Positions 23,818 through 34,794 of a stretch of 64,000 bases of DNA are shown here, one piece after another. Below the pieces are notes generated by a model. That model did not search any database, was not told the origin of the DNA, and saw only the letters and a list, made by a program, of their open reading frames with translations. The DNA is taken from the NCBI GenBank assembly GCA_023375785.1, contig SZWC01003604.1:1-64000 (forward strand). The letters are read 5' to 3'. Each line of letters begins with the position of its first letter. The first letter of the stretch is position 1. This DNA is from Penium margaritaceum (lineage: Eukaryota > Streptophyta > Zygnematophyceae > Desmidiales > Peniaceae). The translations under genes were made by a program, and so were the position numbers.

Positions 23818-24285
23818 AGTGAGAGGTCATGAGGTCGATCCTGGCCCCATGCATATCTTGTTTGCTGTGGAAGCTTCCAAGAAAGAAAGTCCGTAGCTTC
23901 TTGGACGCTACATGGTTGGTCTGTCACCTTGACACTAGGATGCTTATGTGTCAAGCCCACAGTGCAAGTATATTGGTGACGTGGCTGGTTCAGGCCACTT
24001 CCCAGGAATGTGCTTTTGAGTTCTAGGACTGGACAGACAGCTATAAAAGGACTTGTCTTGCATGCTGATCAATCAACCCTTGCTTGATGCTCTCTTGCAT
24101 ATTGATGACTTGAGCTCTTCTTGAGATGTAATGCTAAGGCGTTAGTACTCTTGAAGGTGAAGTGTATGCCTGATTAAGTTTGGGGTGCATGCCACATGTC
24201 AACAAAGGAAGAAGGCTTAAAAACCTTTGTGAGCTTTTCGGTTTCGCGGCTTCTCTGCCAGAGGTGGTTAGCTCAGTAGCTAACA
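23818..24285 (+). repeat. Copia-3 3' LTR (left part missing)
   Basis: It matches 19216-19683 with about ten differences. About 185 bp of the LTR start is absent at the single-N join. Confidence 0.93.
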
Positions 24286-26410
24286 ATGACAACAACAGTC
24301 AAGCCTACCGCCTGTGGGATCCCACTACCCGCACCATTGTGAAGAGTCGCAGCGCCACCTTTGATGAGACTCCGACAGACCGTGTTTCCGCGAATCCTAC
24401 TGCTCCACCTGAAATTCTTCTCATACCTCTTGACTCTCAACCGCCGCTTCCACCTCAGCACCCTGTTGACCTTGGCCCTGACGACCATGCCGGCATCATA
24501 CCTCCCATCCTCCCTGCTGAAGATCTTGCTGCAGCAGCTTCTCCTCTCCAGCCACCACCTCCGCCGCCGCCGCCACCTCCACCGCCTCCGCCAGCACCTT
24601 TTCCGCATCGTGCAACCTACCCCAGCAAGTGGAACCCCAATGATCCTCCTCGTCGCTCTTCTCGCATTGCCAAAATCCAGGCCCTTGCTGCTCTTTTCAC
24701 TGACCTTGTTCCCTCTCGCCGCCCCTCTCCTAACACTAGCTCTGTGCTCTCCGTTTCTCCATCTCCTCTTTCTGCTCCCTCATCGGCCTCCCCCACTCCT
24801 CCGACTCTATCAGCTGCTGACCCTTCCCCGGAGTTTGCCTTTGTTACCCCTGTTTTTGACCCCGTCAGCTACAAGGATGCCATGGCTCGTCCTGAGGCAG
24901 CTGAATGGCACGCTGCTGCTGTCAGTGAATTTGAGCAGCTCCAGAAGCAAAAGACCTGGGAAATTGTTGACCTCCCACCGGGTGTCCCTGTGGTGACCTG
25001 CAAATGGGTCTTCAAGGCTAAGCTTGATCAGCATGGTGCCCTTGACAGGTACAAGGCTCGGCTGGTGGCCTGCGGCTTCAGCCAGGTTCATGGTGTCAAT
25101 TACAGTGATACGTTTGCGGCAGTTGCCAAGTACTCCAGCATTTGCGTCATCCTGGCTCTGGCTGCTCACGAACGCTGGTTTCTCCTCCAGATGGACGTCA
25201 AGTCTGCGTTTCTGAACGGCGTTCTGGAGGAGGATGTCTACATGACTCAGCCAGAAGGTTTTGTGTAGCCGGGGGGGAGAACAAGGTGTGTCGGCTGCTC
25301 AAAGCCCTCTACGGCCTCAAACAGGCCCCGCGGCAATGGAACAAGCGCATCCACGAGTTCATCCTTGGTCAGGGTCTCAAGCGTCTTCACTCTGATCACT
25401 CTGTGTACTACAAAGATGGCCTCCACAACCTTGGAGTGATTCTATATGTTGAGGACCTCATTCTTTTTGGCCGCTCCCTGACTATCATCACCAGTTTTAA
25501 GAAGGCACTGTCTGACACTTTTGAGATGAGCGATATGGGACCCCTCCGCTTCTATCTGGGGATCCAGATCCATCACTGTCAGAATCCATCCAAAGTCACC
25601 CTTTCCCAAAGCACCTACATCAACCGCATGGCTGAGAAGTTTGATCTTCACAATCCTCATCCTACTGGCACACCCCTACTGGTGGATCATGGTCTCACCA
25701 AGCCCGTGACTTCTGAACTCCTGGCGGACCCAAGTGACATGAAGTTGTACCCCAGCCTGGTTGGGTCGCTGATGTATGCCAGTGTGGGAACTCACCCTGG
25801 TCTCTCTTACGCAGTTGAAATTCTCAGCCAGGGATGCAAAAACCCTGCGAAGGACCATGTCACAACAGCAAAGCGCTGCGTCAAGTATCTCAAGTGCAAC
25901 GCTGAGTACAAGATCAAGTACAGCCCATAGACCAGTGTGCGCCTCACTGGATTCTGCGATGCGGACATGTCTGGTGACAAGAGCACCAGTAAATCAACGT
26001 CCGGGTATGTTTTTCTCCTGAGTGGGGGACCTGTCAGTTGGAGGTCCAAAAAGCAGTCAGTAGTGGCTTTGACATCTACTGAGGCTGAGTATATAGCAGC
26101 AAGTGTAGCTACCAGAGAAGCCGTCTGGCTTCGCATGCTGCTCAAAGAACTTCGCTTCAGCCAAATGGAGCCGACCACGATTTTCTGTGACAACCAGGGC
26201 ACGATTGCACTGAGTGAGGACCCTGTACTGCATGACAGGACCAAGCATGTGAAACGTCAGTATCACTATGTCCGAGATGCAGTGGCTGAAGGAGATGTGC
26301 AGCTTGAGTTTTTCGGAATGAAGGATCAAGTCGCTGACATGTTCACAAAGGTACTGGAGCACCGTCAGCACGACAAACTGTGTGGGGGCATCGGGCTACA
26401 GCTGGAGTAA
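24286..26410 (+). pseudogene. Copia-2 integrase tail, RT and RNase H
   Basis: [20 protein letters not shown] (about 24303-24362) is the typical integrase tail. A Pro/Ser linker with a run of about fourteen prolines follows (about 24550-24600). RT shows [29 protein letters not shown] and, where Copia carries YVDD, ILYVEDLILFG. RNase H shows TSGYVFLLSGGPVSW, STEAEYIAAS and HVKRQYHYVRD. Together these would copy RNA to DNA and remove the template. The region is broken in a few places. Confidence 0.88.
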
Positions 26411-26776
26411 GCAACGCTCTTGTCCCAGTTCCATGGTGTGGAACATGGTGTGCCAAACGGCAAACTCAGCCGAGACGGCATCGCTCATTGACTCGTTGAC
26501 TCCTTGACTCAGTTGACTGTACCGAAGCGTCTTTGTTTCCCTGGGTAACAAAAACAAAATATATACATCACCAAGGGAGGGAGTGATGAGCGATGTCCAA
26601 ATCCCCAATGCGAGGAATGGATTGTGGACGAGGATCTTGAGGACCACAGTGTTTTTTTTCTTTTCTAACATACAAATGGTTCACTGATCTGGGGGGGGAT
26701 TAGAAGCCTTGAAGGTTTTATGCTTCTTTTATTTTCTTGCTGTTTCGTTGAGGATATTGGAGCATATGGGGGGGAA
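26411..26776 (+). other. Copia-2 3' untranslated segment and polypurine tract
   Basis: Four TTGAC motifs occur at 26488, 26496, 26504 and 26513. Two G-runs follow, and CATATGGGGGGGAA ending at 26776 is the purine tract directly before the 3' LTR. Confidence 0.75.
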
Positions 26777-27477
26777 TGTTAGAAATGAGCAAAAAAGGTA
26801 TGCTCCAATGGGGAAAAACCCAGAGGGCCAGGGGAGAAGTCTTACCCTCTCCCCTGACCCTCTGCAGCGTACTCTACTCTACTCCTACCCTGTTGGGACT
26901 CGCAGAGAGGGTAATCCCATACGTCCACCAGTCCACTCAATTGTACCTGTTTGCGATAACATACCTCTGAGCAACAGGTTATATGATGTGGGTCTTTGCA
27001 CTATTGAATGAAGAGGGTTGAGGAAGCTCCGATGGACCGCAGAGGCTGACGTGGAGCATCGGCAGGAATCACCGAAGGCAGACACGGAAGACCGGACCAG
27101 GGCGGCGGACAGGTTTCTATTATCGATCTCATGATCGATCATCGAACAACATCGACGGCCTCCGACTTCCAGATAAACTACAGTCTACGGTCCATGACCG
27201 ATACATAAATCTGTGAAGGACTGTGAAAAGAGGGGGGGGATCCTGGATGATCGATTGGAGGGGACACAAACAGATCCTCACCTATGGGATGGTTCGGGCA
27301 CACTTAGCAGAACAGTGCTCAAGGACTGTCGCTGTGCACGACGTGACCTGCGAGGCGTGAACAGCGACAGGACTACATAAGCAATTGTTTTTGTTGATTA
27401 TTTTTTCTACTAGTTAGATTCAGAGTGTAGCCACCCTTGTATCCAGGAGTTGGAGTTTCTTGAATCAAGGATTTTGT

Positions 27478-27526
<49 letters not shown>

Positions 27527-27642
27527 GCAGTGTGTTGTGGATCTGGTTTGGTCAAGCCTGTGTTGATCCACATGAGTATGCGATTGGTTTGCGCTGTCTA
27601 ATAAGAGTTCTTTGTGACATCTAACGATCCATATTTCCAACA
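26777..27642 (+). repeat. Copia-2 3' LTR
   Basis: The 866-bp repeat begins TGTTAGAAAT and ends ATTTCCAACA, an imperfect 10-bp terminal inverted repeat. It is preceded by a purine tract. It contains a (TC)n microsatellite. The LTR of Copia-7 starts similarly on its own strand (TGTTGGAAAG). Confidence 0.88.
27482..27523. repeat. (TC)n microsatellite
   Basis: About 21 TC dinucleotides without interruption lie inside the Copia-2 3' LTR. Confidence 0.95.
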
Positions 27643-28343
27643 GAATGTTGTCGTGATAAAAAAAATGAAGTTATTGAGGTACCGCAAAAGTATTGTTCAT
27701 CGCCGTCCTAAATGTTACAAGGGAATTTGAGGGTCCGAGTGGCATAACCATGAACTCGAAGTGTGCGTATTTGGTATGAAATGCCATTTTCTTGAAGTCC
27801 TTATTGGATACGCGGATCTGATGAGAGTTGATACGAAGTCGATTGTGTTGAAAGTTTGTGCCCCTTTGAGTTGGTCGAAAAGTTCATATGCTTGCAGAAA
27901 AGGGGAGCGGTTCTTCATGGTGATGTCGTTGAACGTTCAGTAGTCCACAAAAATATTCATCCCATTGGTTTTTGTGAAACAAAAACCAATGAGATGTACA
28001 TATTACAGGTACCGTGCTCTTTGTATTCCGTCAGCTCGTGGTCGCTCATCCGACAGGTCCCCTTGACCATCCGTCTGCTACCAGGCATAAGGTCTATCTG
28101 CTGGTAAAAACCACCGTTTCATGGTGGGGGTAAATCTTAGGGTACTTAATAGAGAAAAACCCCTTCAGAATCCTTGACTACAAATGCAAAATCCTCCAGA
28201 ATAGCCGCAAACTTGTCAGGTCTTGAGGCCGATGTGGTTGCGTCTGCTGCTGTGATGTCTTCCTCTTCCCTTGTTTCCACATGGACCAGCCATGCTTGTG
28301 CTCCGCGTGGCAGATATCTCTTGGCCATGTCTAGCGATATCAG
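27643..28343 (-). mobile_element. Gypsy-3: protease-RT fragment
   Basis: On the minus strand a pre-RT spacer (YLPRGAQAWLVHVETREEE) leads into RT landmarks NDITMKNRSPFLQAYELFDQ, LKGAQTFNTIDF and HFEFMVMPLG, ending at a degraded catalytic block (FYHDNIL) right at 27643. It is cut on the left by the Copia-2 LTR and on the right by the Copia-4 LTR, so only about 700 bp remain. It is broken and old. Confidence 0.75.
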
Positions 28344-28776
28344 TGTGAGAAACCGTGGGGCAGTTCCAACATGGCCCGACGGGTCCTCTGTAAGTTCACA
28401 ACTGCGTTTTGAGCGAGTTCTGAGTCCAAGCGTGAGCTTTTTGGTTGCCTCACACTATGTGTGTGGGAGTCGGAAAGAGTTGCAAGACAGTAACTTTTGT
28501 GAAGAGAGTAAAGGATGTTGCATTTTTTTTTGGACATGGACATGATATTACGAGTTATAGTGCAATTCTCAAGATTTTCCATGCACCAAAGCTCTTGTGA
28601 TTTGGTTTAACCGTAGCTTCCTCTATGTCAGCCGAGGCATGGTACACCAATCCAGCTGCTCAGTTAGTGGCACGCGTGATGCCCTCCCGCCGAGGCGCCC
28701 TTGTACATCAAGGACCCACTAAAACACCTTTCATGAGGCGCAGATGTCCCTACACATAATGGCGGTGCCCCCCGTG
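28344..28776 (-). repeat. Copia-4 3' LTR, left part
   Basis: It begins TGTGAGAAACC and aligns with 38022 onward and with about 43110 onward (shared blocks GAGTTCTGAGTCCAAGC, GCCTCACACTATGT and GGCGGTG). It stops at the LARD-1 insertion, and its continuation is 36303-36782. Confidence 0.75.
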
Positions 28777-29213
28777 TGTAACGGCTACTCGTCGTTTTGC
28801 AACTAACTATGAGAATAAACAAAAACCCTCAGGATCAAGTCCAAGAATGGACGCGAGTGACCGCCTCAACCACTTTGGCTGAGACGCAGTGTGCCAAGAA
28901 CGGACGGGGTTGTCATAGGGCAGTTTGTAAACATGCAACAAAAAAACCCCATCGTTCCACGTGGCAGTGCCACGTGGAACAGGACCCTAGCGGCGCTCTA
29001 AGGGTGGAGGAGTGACGTTATGGATTTCCATCGCGACACTCCTCTTACCCCAAAATCACACAAGAGTTATCTTTCCGGGCTAGAGTCGACCTGGACTCTA
29101 GCCCGTACATTATTTTACGGACAAGGACACCACAAGACTCAAATCTCGAGACCCCAAGACACCGCGTAAATATTTCAAGACCGCTGTTAATCCTAGAAGC
29201 GGTCCGTATGCCA
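28777..29213 (-). repeat. LARD-1 3' LTR
   Basis: It contains two strong inverted repeats: GTTCCACGTGGCA/TGCCACGTGGAAC with one spacer base (about 28954-28980), holding two CACGTG cores, and CGGGCTAGAGTC/GACTCTAGCCCG with a 6-nt loop (about 29077-29106). The second is intact in the other LTR; the first is intact only here. Confidence 0.85.
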
Positions 29214-29233
29214 TTATCCTCCCCCTTTTGCTC

Positions 29234-32200
29234 CAATCGTCCCGGTTCGTCTTTGCTCATGGAGTTTTGATCATTGCGTACTTCAAGATGCAAACCATGC
29301 AACAAAATCATGCATAAGACCACATTTTTAAACTCTTGTCATCCGCAACACTGTTGCGTCACGTTCATGTACAATCAACCACATGCATGCATGGTTTTTC
29401 CGATTGTGATCATCTGCTTACAACATTGCGTGTTGATCACATAATCCCTTGGCTCTTGCCAAGACAAGGCATGTGCAACATCTGTACCTTTGAGCGCATG
29501 TGTTGGCGTTCCTTCGTGGAAGGTTCCATCACACGTGTGTATCTATGGCATTGTTGATGCCTTTTTGGGATGTACAATGACAATTTTCTCTTGCCAGTTT
29601 GGAAGAGGGTGTAGAACAAACATTGTTCCACATTTTGTGTGGTACGTGTTCAGCAAGCTGTTGTGGTGACGCCTCCTCCCCCTTTGCAAGGAGCATCCCT
29701 GCGACCAATTAATCGGGCGTCACCGCGAAAACCATCCAGGTCCACACAAAAAAACCATTTGTCTATCAGACAAGATCTCTACCTAGGGGTTGTTGCCGAG
29801 GTTGTACCTCCCCGCAATATTGTCTGTATGAGCAAACCAGGATTCGGACATCAGTCCTTCCGGTTGGCGGCCACGTGTTCATTACCACGCGTAGGTCCAC
29901 AAGACCTCTTTAGCACCTGTGGATTGGTTGGCTGAACTCAACCAAGAGCCACAAAGCCCATGCAACATGCAAGCCAGCTTTGTCTTAGGTTTGGGAAGCG
30001 CCAATGACCCAATACATGGTTGCTGTGCATCTTGTTTCCCTTTTAAGATTACGTTCATCTTAAAAGGAGGCGGCATTGGTCGTCGGGCAAGCGCAATTGC
30101 CGTCAAAAAGTGTCATCAGACACGACGGACAATGCTCCGACCTGGATGATGTTCGTGACAACAATCATTCTCTCATTTCCACCGGAAATGAATACCACGG
30201 GTTGCCACCCACGTCCCTAATCAAAAGCTGGTCAGCTTTCGAATGGCAGAGTCGAGATACACAGATCTCATTTTCGTGGAGTACATCCACAAGCAAAGTG
30301 TTTAACATGTCGTGACCACCGGTCGGGTGTAAAATTAAATTGAACCATGGTCCTGCAAGGTTATCCTTGCTGGTGCCAACTCCGTGGCATGAGTGAACAC
30401 TTGTGAATCACAACTCGTGATCCCAGCACCGGAACAAACGGTTCCTTCTTCCCACTGTTGTCATGTGATCGACATGCAAGAAGGGATCATCGGTACCAAG
30501 AACACGGCTTGGTAATTGTGTTTTCTTGGAACAACATTGTTATGTTGTATGTCCCATTTATCACGTACGATCGGTACAACTTCGCCCAGTCAAGTGGTAT
30601 GAGCGGAACCTCCGGCCCACTGGGCCAATACAGCGATCAATGTAATGGTTTTGGATCAAGTCCTTGGCCGTCGAGGCCAAAACCGTTGTGCTTGAAGGTC
30701 CCCAACCCTCCAACCATTTTGTCTCGCCATCCATAGACCAAAGATCGACACGTGACCTTCGTGGCACCGACGTTACACTGAAGCAAAATGGACTGCATTC
30801 TGACCCACTCGGCCAAGAATGTGACGTACAAGGGTTTTTGGCCCTTGTGTTACTCCACCTTCCCATCCTCTTGCCAGGATGATCCCACTTGGAAAGCGGG
30901 GATCTTTCATTGGTCTGAATGACACTTGTCATGCCACTAGAGTGAGCTACTTGGGACATCGGTGCATTTGCCAAGGCTTTTTCTCCATGGGTACCGCCCA
31001 CATAGGAGAAATTTGACAAACCTTTTCTAATAACTGCCACATCAATGGCAACAAAGGAAACCGTTTCCAATGTGAAAGGTTTACCACCCCTTCACCCGGA
31101 CCATCTAGGTCAATGAAGCGTGCGTCAACTACATCGTAGTTGAATGAGGTATCCATCCTCAGATAGAAAGGAAAGTTCCTGAGGCTTCTTCTACCTTGTC
31201 GAGACACTTAATCGTACTTTAAAGAAGTATGGGTCACGATTGCTATCGGTGATCTTGTTCATTTCAACAAAATCAATCGTGAATTATGTTCATTGACCGA
31301 TTAAGCACGACTAGTGCCATGCCATAATTTTGGCGTGATTGGAATCGGTCCACGTGACTTCGTAAGAGCACGTTGTACATCAAGGATGGACTGTGCTTTA
31401 ACTATCGCAATTTGTGAGGGAGATCAACTTCTCCATCAAATTCTGGTAAGGGATATCGTCCCTTAGGGGTCTAATGCAGCGAGTCTCTCAAGTCAACATT
31501 TGGGTATGACACACTGGTCACCCTTACTCTGTGTTGAAGTTGACTTTGGCTCGTTCCATGGCCGATCGGGCCACAGAGATGGAGTTTCCAACATTCGGCT
31601 GGAGTACATGTGACTGCTTAGATGTTGTAGCCACGGTCGTAGTCTGGGATACAACCCCTAGACCGTGTTGTGTTGCCAACTATGTTGTAGTTAGCTAGTC
31701 ATCAAATTATGAGATCGTCATAGCGTCATTGTAATAATTTGGTGGGAGGGAACATGGGAGGGAACACCGTGCACCTTTACCATGAGATTTGCATACAGGG
31801 GGAGAGTTCAGGTCACTGAAATTCGGTTGAGAAACTCTCCTCTGTCACTTTCCATGACAGGATCACTTGTGGAGTGAACACAAGGGGAAGGTGTCGCCTT
31901 CGGGATTGCACGACTTCCAACATTTGGTCGACTACGTTCGATGCTATGCAACATCATTTGACTTCTTGGAGTACCGCTCTGTGGTATATCGAGTCATAGA
32001 GAGGGGAGAGAAGACCGCTCTCTCTTCTTTGATGCATCCACGATTTCAAGAGGAGTTCGTCCATCGTGATGTCGTAGTTCTTGTCGACAATGTTGATACC
32101 GTTTGGATATCACATTCATCACTCACCAAGTGATAAAGCGGCAATGATTTTGCCACTAGGTTCGTACCCAAGTGTCCTGTTCTTGACCTGTTCAATTGCG

Positions 32201-33100
32201 CACCGATGTCTGCATCGGACATGAGTAATGACGCACTGTACCTCCGGCATGATAGGATGCATGCACTTACATGAAATTGTTAAGCCTCCAAGGCATATCG
32301 TGCCTTCTTGGGAGAGATACAAAGATCATACGTCAGATGATCTCATTTCCCTTTGAGTGTACTAGCACAGTGGCAATGAACGTACGAATCCCATGGCAGA
32401 AGTCGAGCACCGACCAGACAACTTGTTTGGTGTAATGTTGTCACCATTAAATGACACTGCAGTTGGCAGTTTGATTTAAATGTCACAAAGCTGATGTGAT
32501 CATTTGTTTGTTTGACCGTACCTTAATGTCGTGATCGATGCACCAACGGTTAATGGACATTTTTCTCGTGCATGTTGTGTACATTTTCCACCTTTGCCGC
32601 GTACTCAGTTCCACACGACCAAATTGCAATGGTATGAGTCGCATACCCCATTCCATTGAAAGGCTGGATGCCTCCGGCATTTGGTCATAACTGTAGGCCT
32701 TCTACGTTCATGCAATTCGTGCATGCATAGGAACTAGTGCTGCACCGACCTGGTTTGGAGGAGTCCGTCCACCGTTAGCATGGTGCAAGTTCGAGGAAAT
32801 CGACCTCGGAACACGTGATTTATCCATAAAAATTCTGCTTGTACTTCTTTCCGAAGTATATTTCCGTACTGCTATCGGAAGTGGCAAAATTTCAGTTCCA
32901 CATAGAAGCCACAGTCGGCGACTACTTTCCCTTGGTTGTTATGCCATTCGGGCATACGTTCGATCATCACAGTCTTGTGTGAAGATTTCTCGAAATACTA
33001 GCTAATTCTCGATAAGGAATTTGCCAGTATGACCAACCTCGAATTTGTCAAGGTGTCTTTCAAACACCAAAAAACGTGTTCCCACAGCGTCAAAGAATGC
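29234..33100. other. LARD-1 interior, left part: no gene recognised
   Basis: Only short open frames occur on either strand and none shows a convincing domain. A few plus-strand phrases (IKDGLCFNYRNL near 31380, VVMPFG near 32940) faintly recall Gypsy RT but are too isolated to call. A TRIM-like solo LTR lies at 30641-30777. Confidence 0.5.
30641..30777 (-). repeat. TRIM-type solo LTR
   Basis: The 137-bp segment runs TGTAATGG...CGTTACA and shares a block with the TRIM-1 LTR: CCTTGG, AGGCCAAAACCG, GTGCTTGA and CCAACCCTC in the same order. The strand is assigned by alignment to TRIM-1. No partner LTR or clear target duplication is present. Confidence 0.6.
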
Positions 33101-33189
33101 TCTTGGCGCACTTGCCCTTAGAACCACCCCGAGCGTAGATCGTACACCTTGATATCATGGTTTGTCCCGAGTACGCATGGAGCGTTATG

Positions 33190-34080
33190 TGGCGATCGCC
33201 ACCCATGTCATTGGTGCAATTGACACCTATGCATGTATCGTACCGTCGACATTGACATGGCTTGTCCAACGGGAACCCATGTCGGTAGTGTTTTTGACAC
33301 TCACAGTGGTGGTGCATTCGGCACATGCAACGGGTTGCCATCTAACCCCCATGTCGTAGTGCGATCGACAGTATTTTCAATCGGTAATTGATATTTGTTT
33401 TGTGCAATTGACACTGGTGTTGCGCAATCAGCACATGCTTTGTACAATCGGCAGATATGTTTTTATGCAATCATCACTTGTTTCGTGCAATCGACACTTG
33501 TTTCTTGCAATCGGCACTCGTTTCGTGCAATCGGCACCTCGCACTCATGAGTTTGGCACTCGAGGCACACAAAAGTGACATTCTCAATCGTGGCGTCCGC
33601 AGTGCAATCGGCACTCACATTGACACGCCTTTTGCACTCTCATCTGGAGTGCGCTCTTCGATCAGTTGGAAGTGCCTTTTGCACATGTGTCGCTGACACA
33701 TCTCGCAACCGTGACTGGAGTGCAACCGGCACTTTTCTCAACTGTACTACCTGTACCTGCAACGCTGATGTATCAACGCGTCATTGATAGTTTTTGTGTG
33801 TGCCCATTGTGTAATCGGCGTGAATTTGGTGTAGTTGACACCCAAATTTGTAGAGAGAATTGAAAATTTCTTGAGGGGTGCAACTTGCACTTGTAATGAG
33901 GTACACACAACACCCACCAATTCAGCACAACTGGCGTAGACGATCAATTCCACACTTGTGCGATCGGCCCTCGTTCAGCTTGAACAATTTCATTGTTGGC
34001 ATTCGTGCACTATCCATTGATAGCACTAGTGGAATTGGCACTTGCAACGTAACTCGTGTATGTTTTATTGTCGCAAAACC
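33190..34080. repeat. Degenerate CAATCGGCAC repeat array
   Basis: The core at about 33395-33540 holds some seven tandem units of 20-22 bp with consensus TTTCGTGCAATCGGCACTTG. Looser copies of the GCAATCGGCAC motif flank it on both sides. It is inside LARD-1. The units follow each other without spacers. Confidence 0.75.
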
Positions 34081-34794
34081 ATTTTGTGTTTTTGTTTTTA
34101 AGTTCTAGTAGCACCTTTGCACTCCATGTGCAGAGAAACCTACTTGAAACCATCGGATTCAAGCGAATCTTACCAAAAGTGGAAAACAACTAGATTTCCC
34201 CTTCTATTCCTTGTCGCTAGCTCAATCGGAGCTGCATTACGTTTCTAAAGAGAACCCATGACCAACTAGGCCAAAAATCTGGGGTTCGCATTTGAAAACC
34301 GTGATTGTTAAAAAAATGATATTGAAAATGGTCAACATTAAAATCCCTCGACTTGGGGTATTAAAACCCTTCAAACGACACTGGGCAGTGTCTTGGGAAA
34401 ACTATCGGTTTTCCTATTTTCCCTGGGGGGTTCTCAAATATTCTGGAAAAATATTTGAGAACTTCTCAAGTATTCGTAGAGCTTGGGCTGAGCTCCGAGC
34501 CGTTTTTACGGTGGTCAAAAGCGGGTTCAGACAGCGACGCTGTCTCCGTTTTGGTGGGCCAGCTGTCGGATGGCCCGAGGAAAAAGATGTCTAAGATGGA
34601 ATCGAACAAGACATTTCTTAATTCGCGAGTGCCTTTCAACTGGCTGCGCTACTTTCACACACCATGAATTTTTGAATGCAGTATTCCTTGAGTTCTTGGA
34701 GGCCCAGCGGCCATTTGCTCAACAGGAGGTGGTAAGAGGGAGGAAACTTCCTCCTCTCCTTCCTCCAACAAGGTGTGGAGTGGGGGAACGGCCC
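34081..34794. other. LARD-1 interior, no gene seen
   Basis: The first half is AT-richer and holds a GACCAACTAGGCCAAAAATC phrase near 34260 that resembles part of the TRIM-1 LTR. The second half grades into the 60-bp minisatellite. No open frame has a recognisable domain. Confidence 0.45.

Larger units (their letters stand above)
19031..24285 (+). mobile_element. Copia-3: young Copia nested in Copia-2
   Basis: It is bounded by TGTTGAATG at 19031 and CTAACA at 24285 with an exact 5-bp target duplication. The 5' LTR is complete; the visible 468 bp of the 3' LTR differ from it at about ten positions by eye (~2%), so this is the youngest element here. The gag-protease-integrase frame is continuous up to an assembly gap (22628-23168) that hides most of RT. 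It looks nearly whole where sequenced, with one or two breaks after the gap. A second hidden join lies at the single N at 23817. Confidence 0.95.
17341..27642 (+). mobile_element. Copia-2: 5'-truncated Copia split by Copia-3
   Basis: It starts inside gag just before a CCHC knuckle, runs through protease and integrase core to 19030, is interrupted by Copia-3 (19031-24285), and resumes at 24286 with the integrase tail, RT, RNase H and a 3' LTR (26777-27642). The join is marked by ATGAC on both sides of Copia-3. The 5' LTR and first part of gag are absent. Only a few breaks are present apart from the insertion, so it is moderately old. It is closely related to Copia-7. Confidence 0.9.

Noticed and set aside
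29045-29323. Duplicate minus-strand ORFs at 29045-29323 and 36132-36338 with similar peptides
   Set aside because: They are the same part of the two LARD-1 LTRs; the similarity reflects the LTR pair, not a protein.
31370-33140. Plus-strand phrases recalling Gypsy RT inside LARD-1
   Set aside because: The matches are short, far apart and not in one frame; too weak to call an element without a profile search.
33395-33540. Array that resembles a CRISPR at first sight
   Set aside because: Units follow each other without unique spacers, vary in sequence, and sit in a plant-type retroelement.
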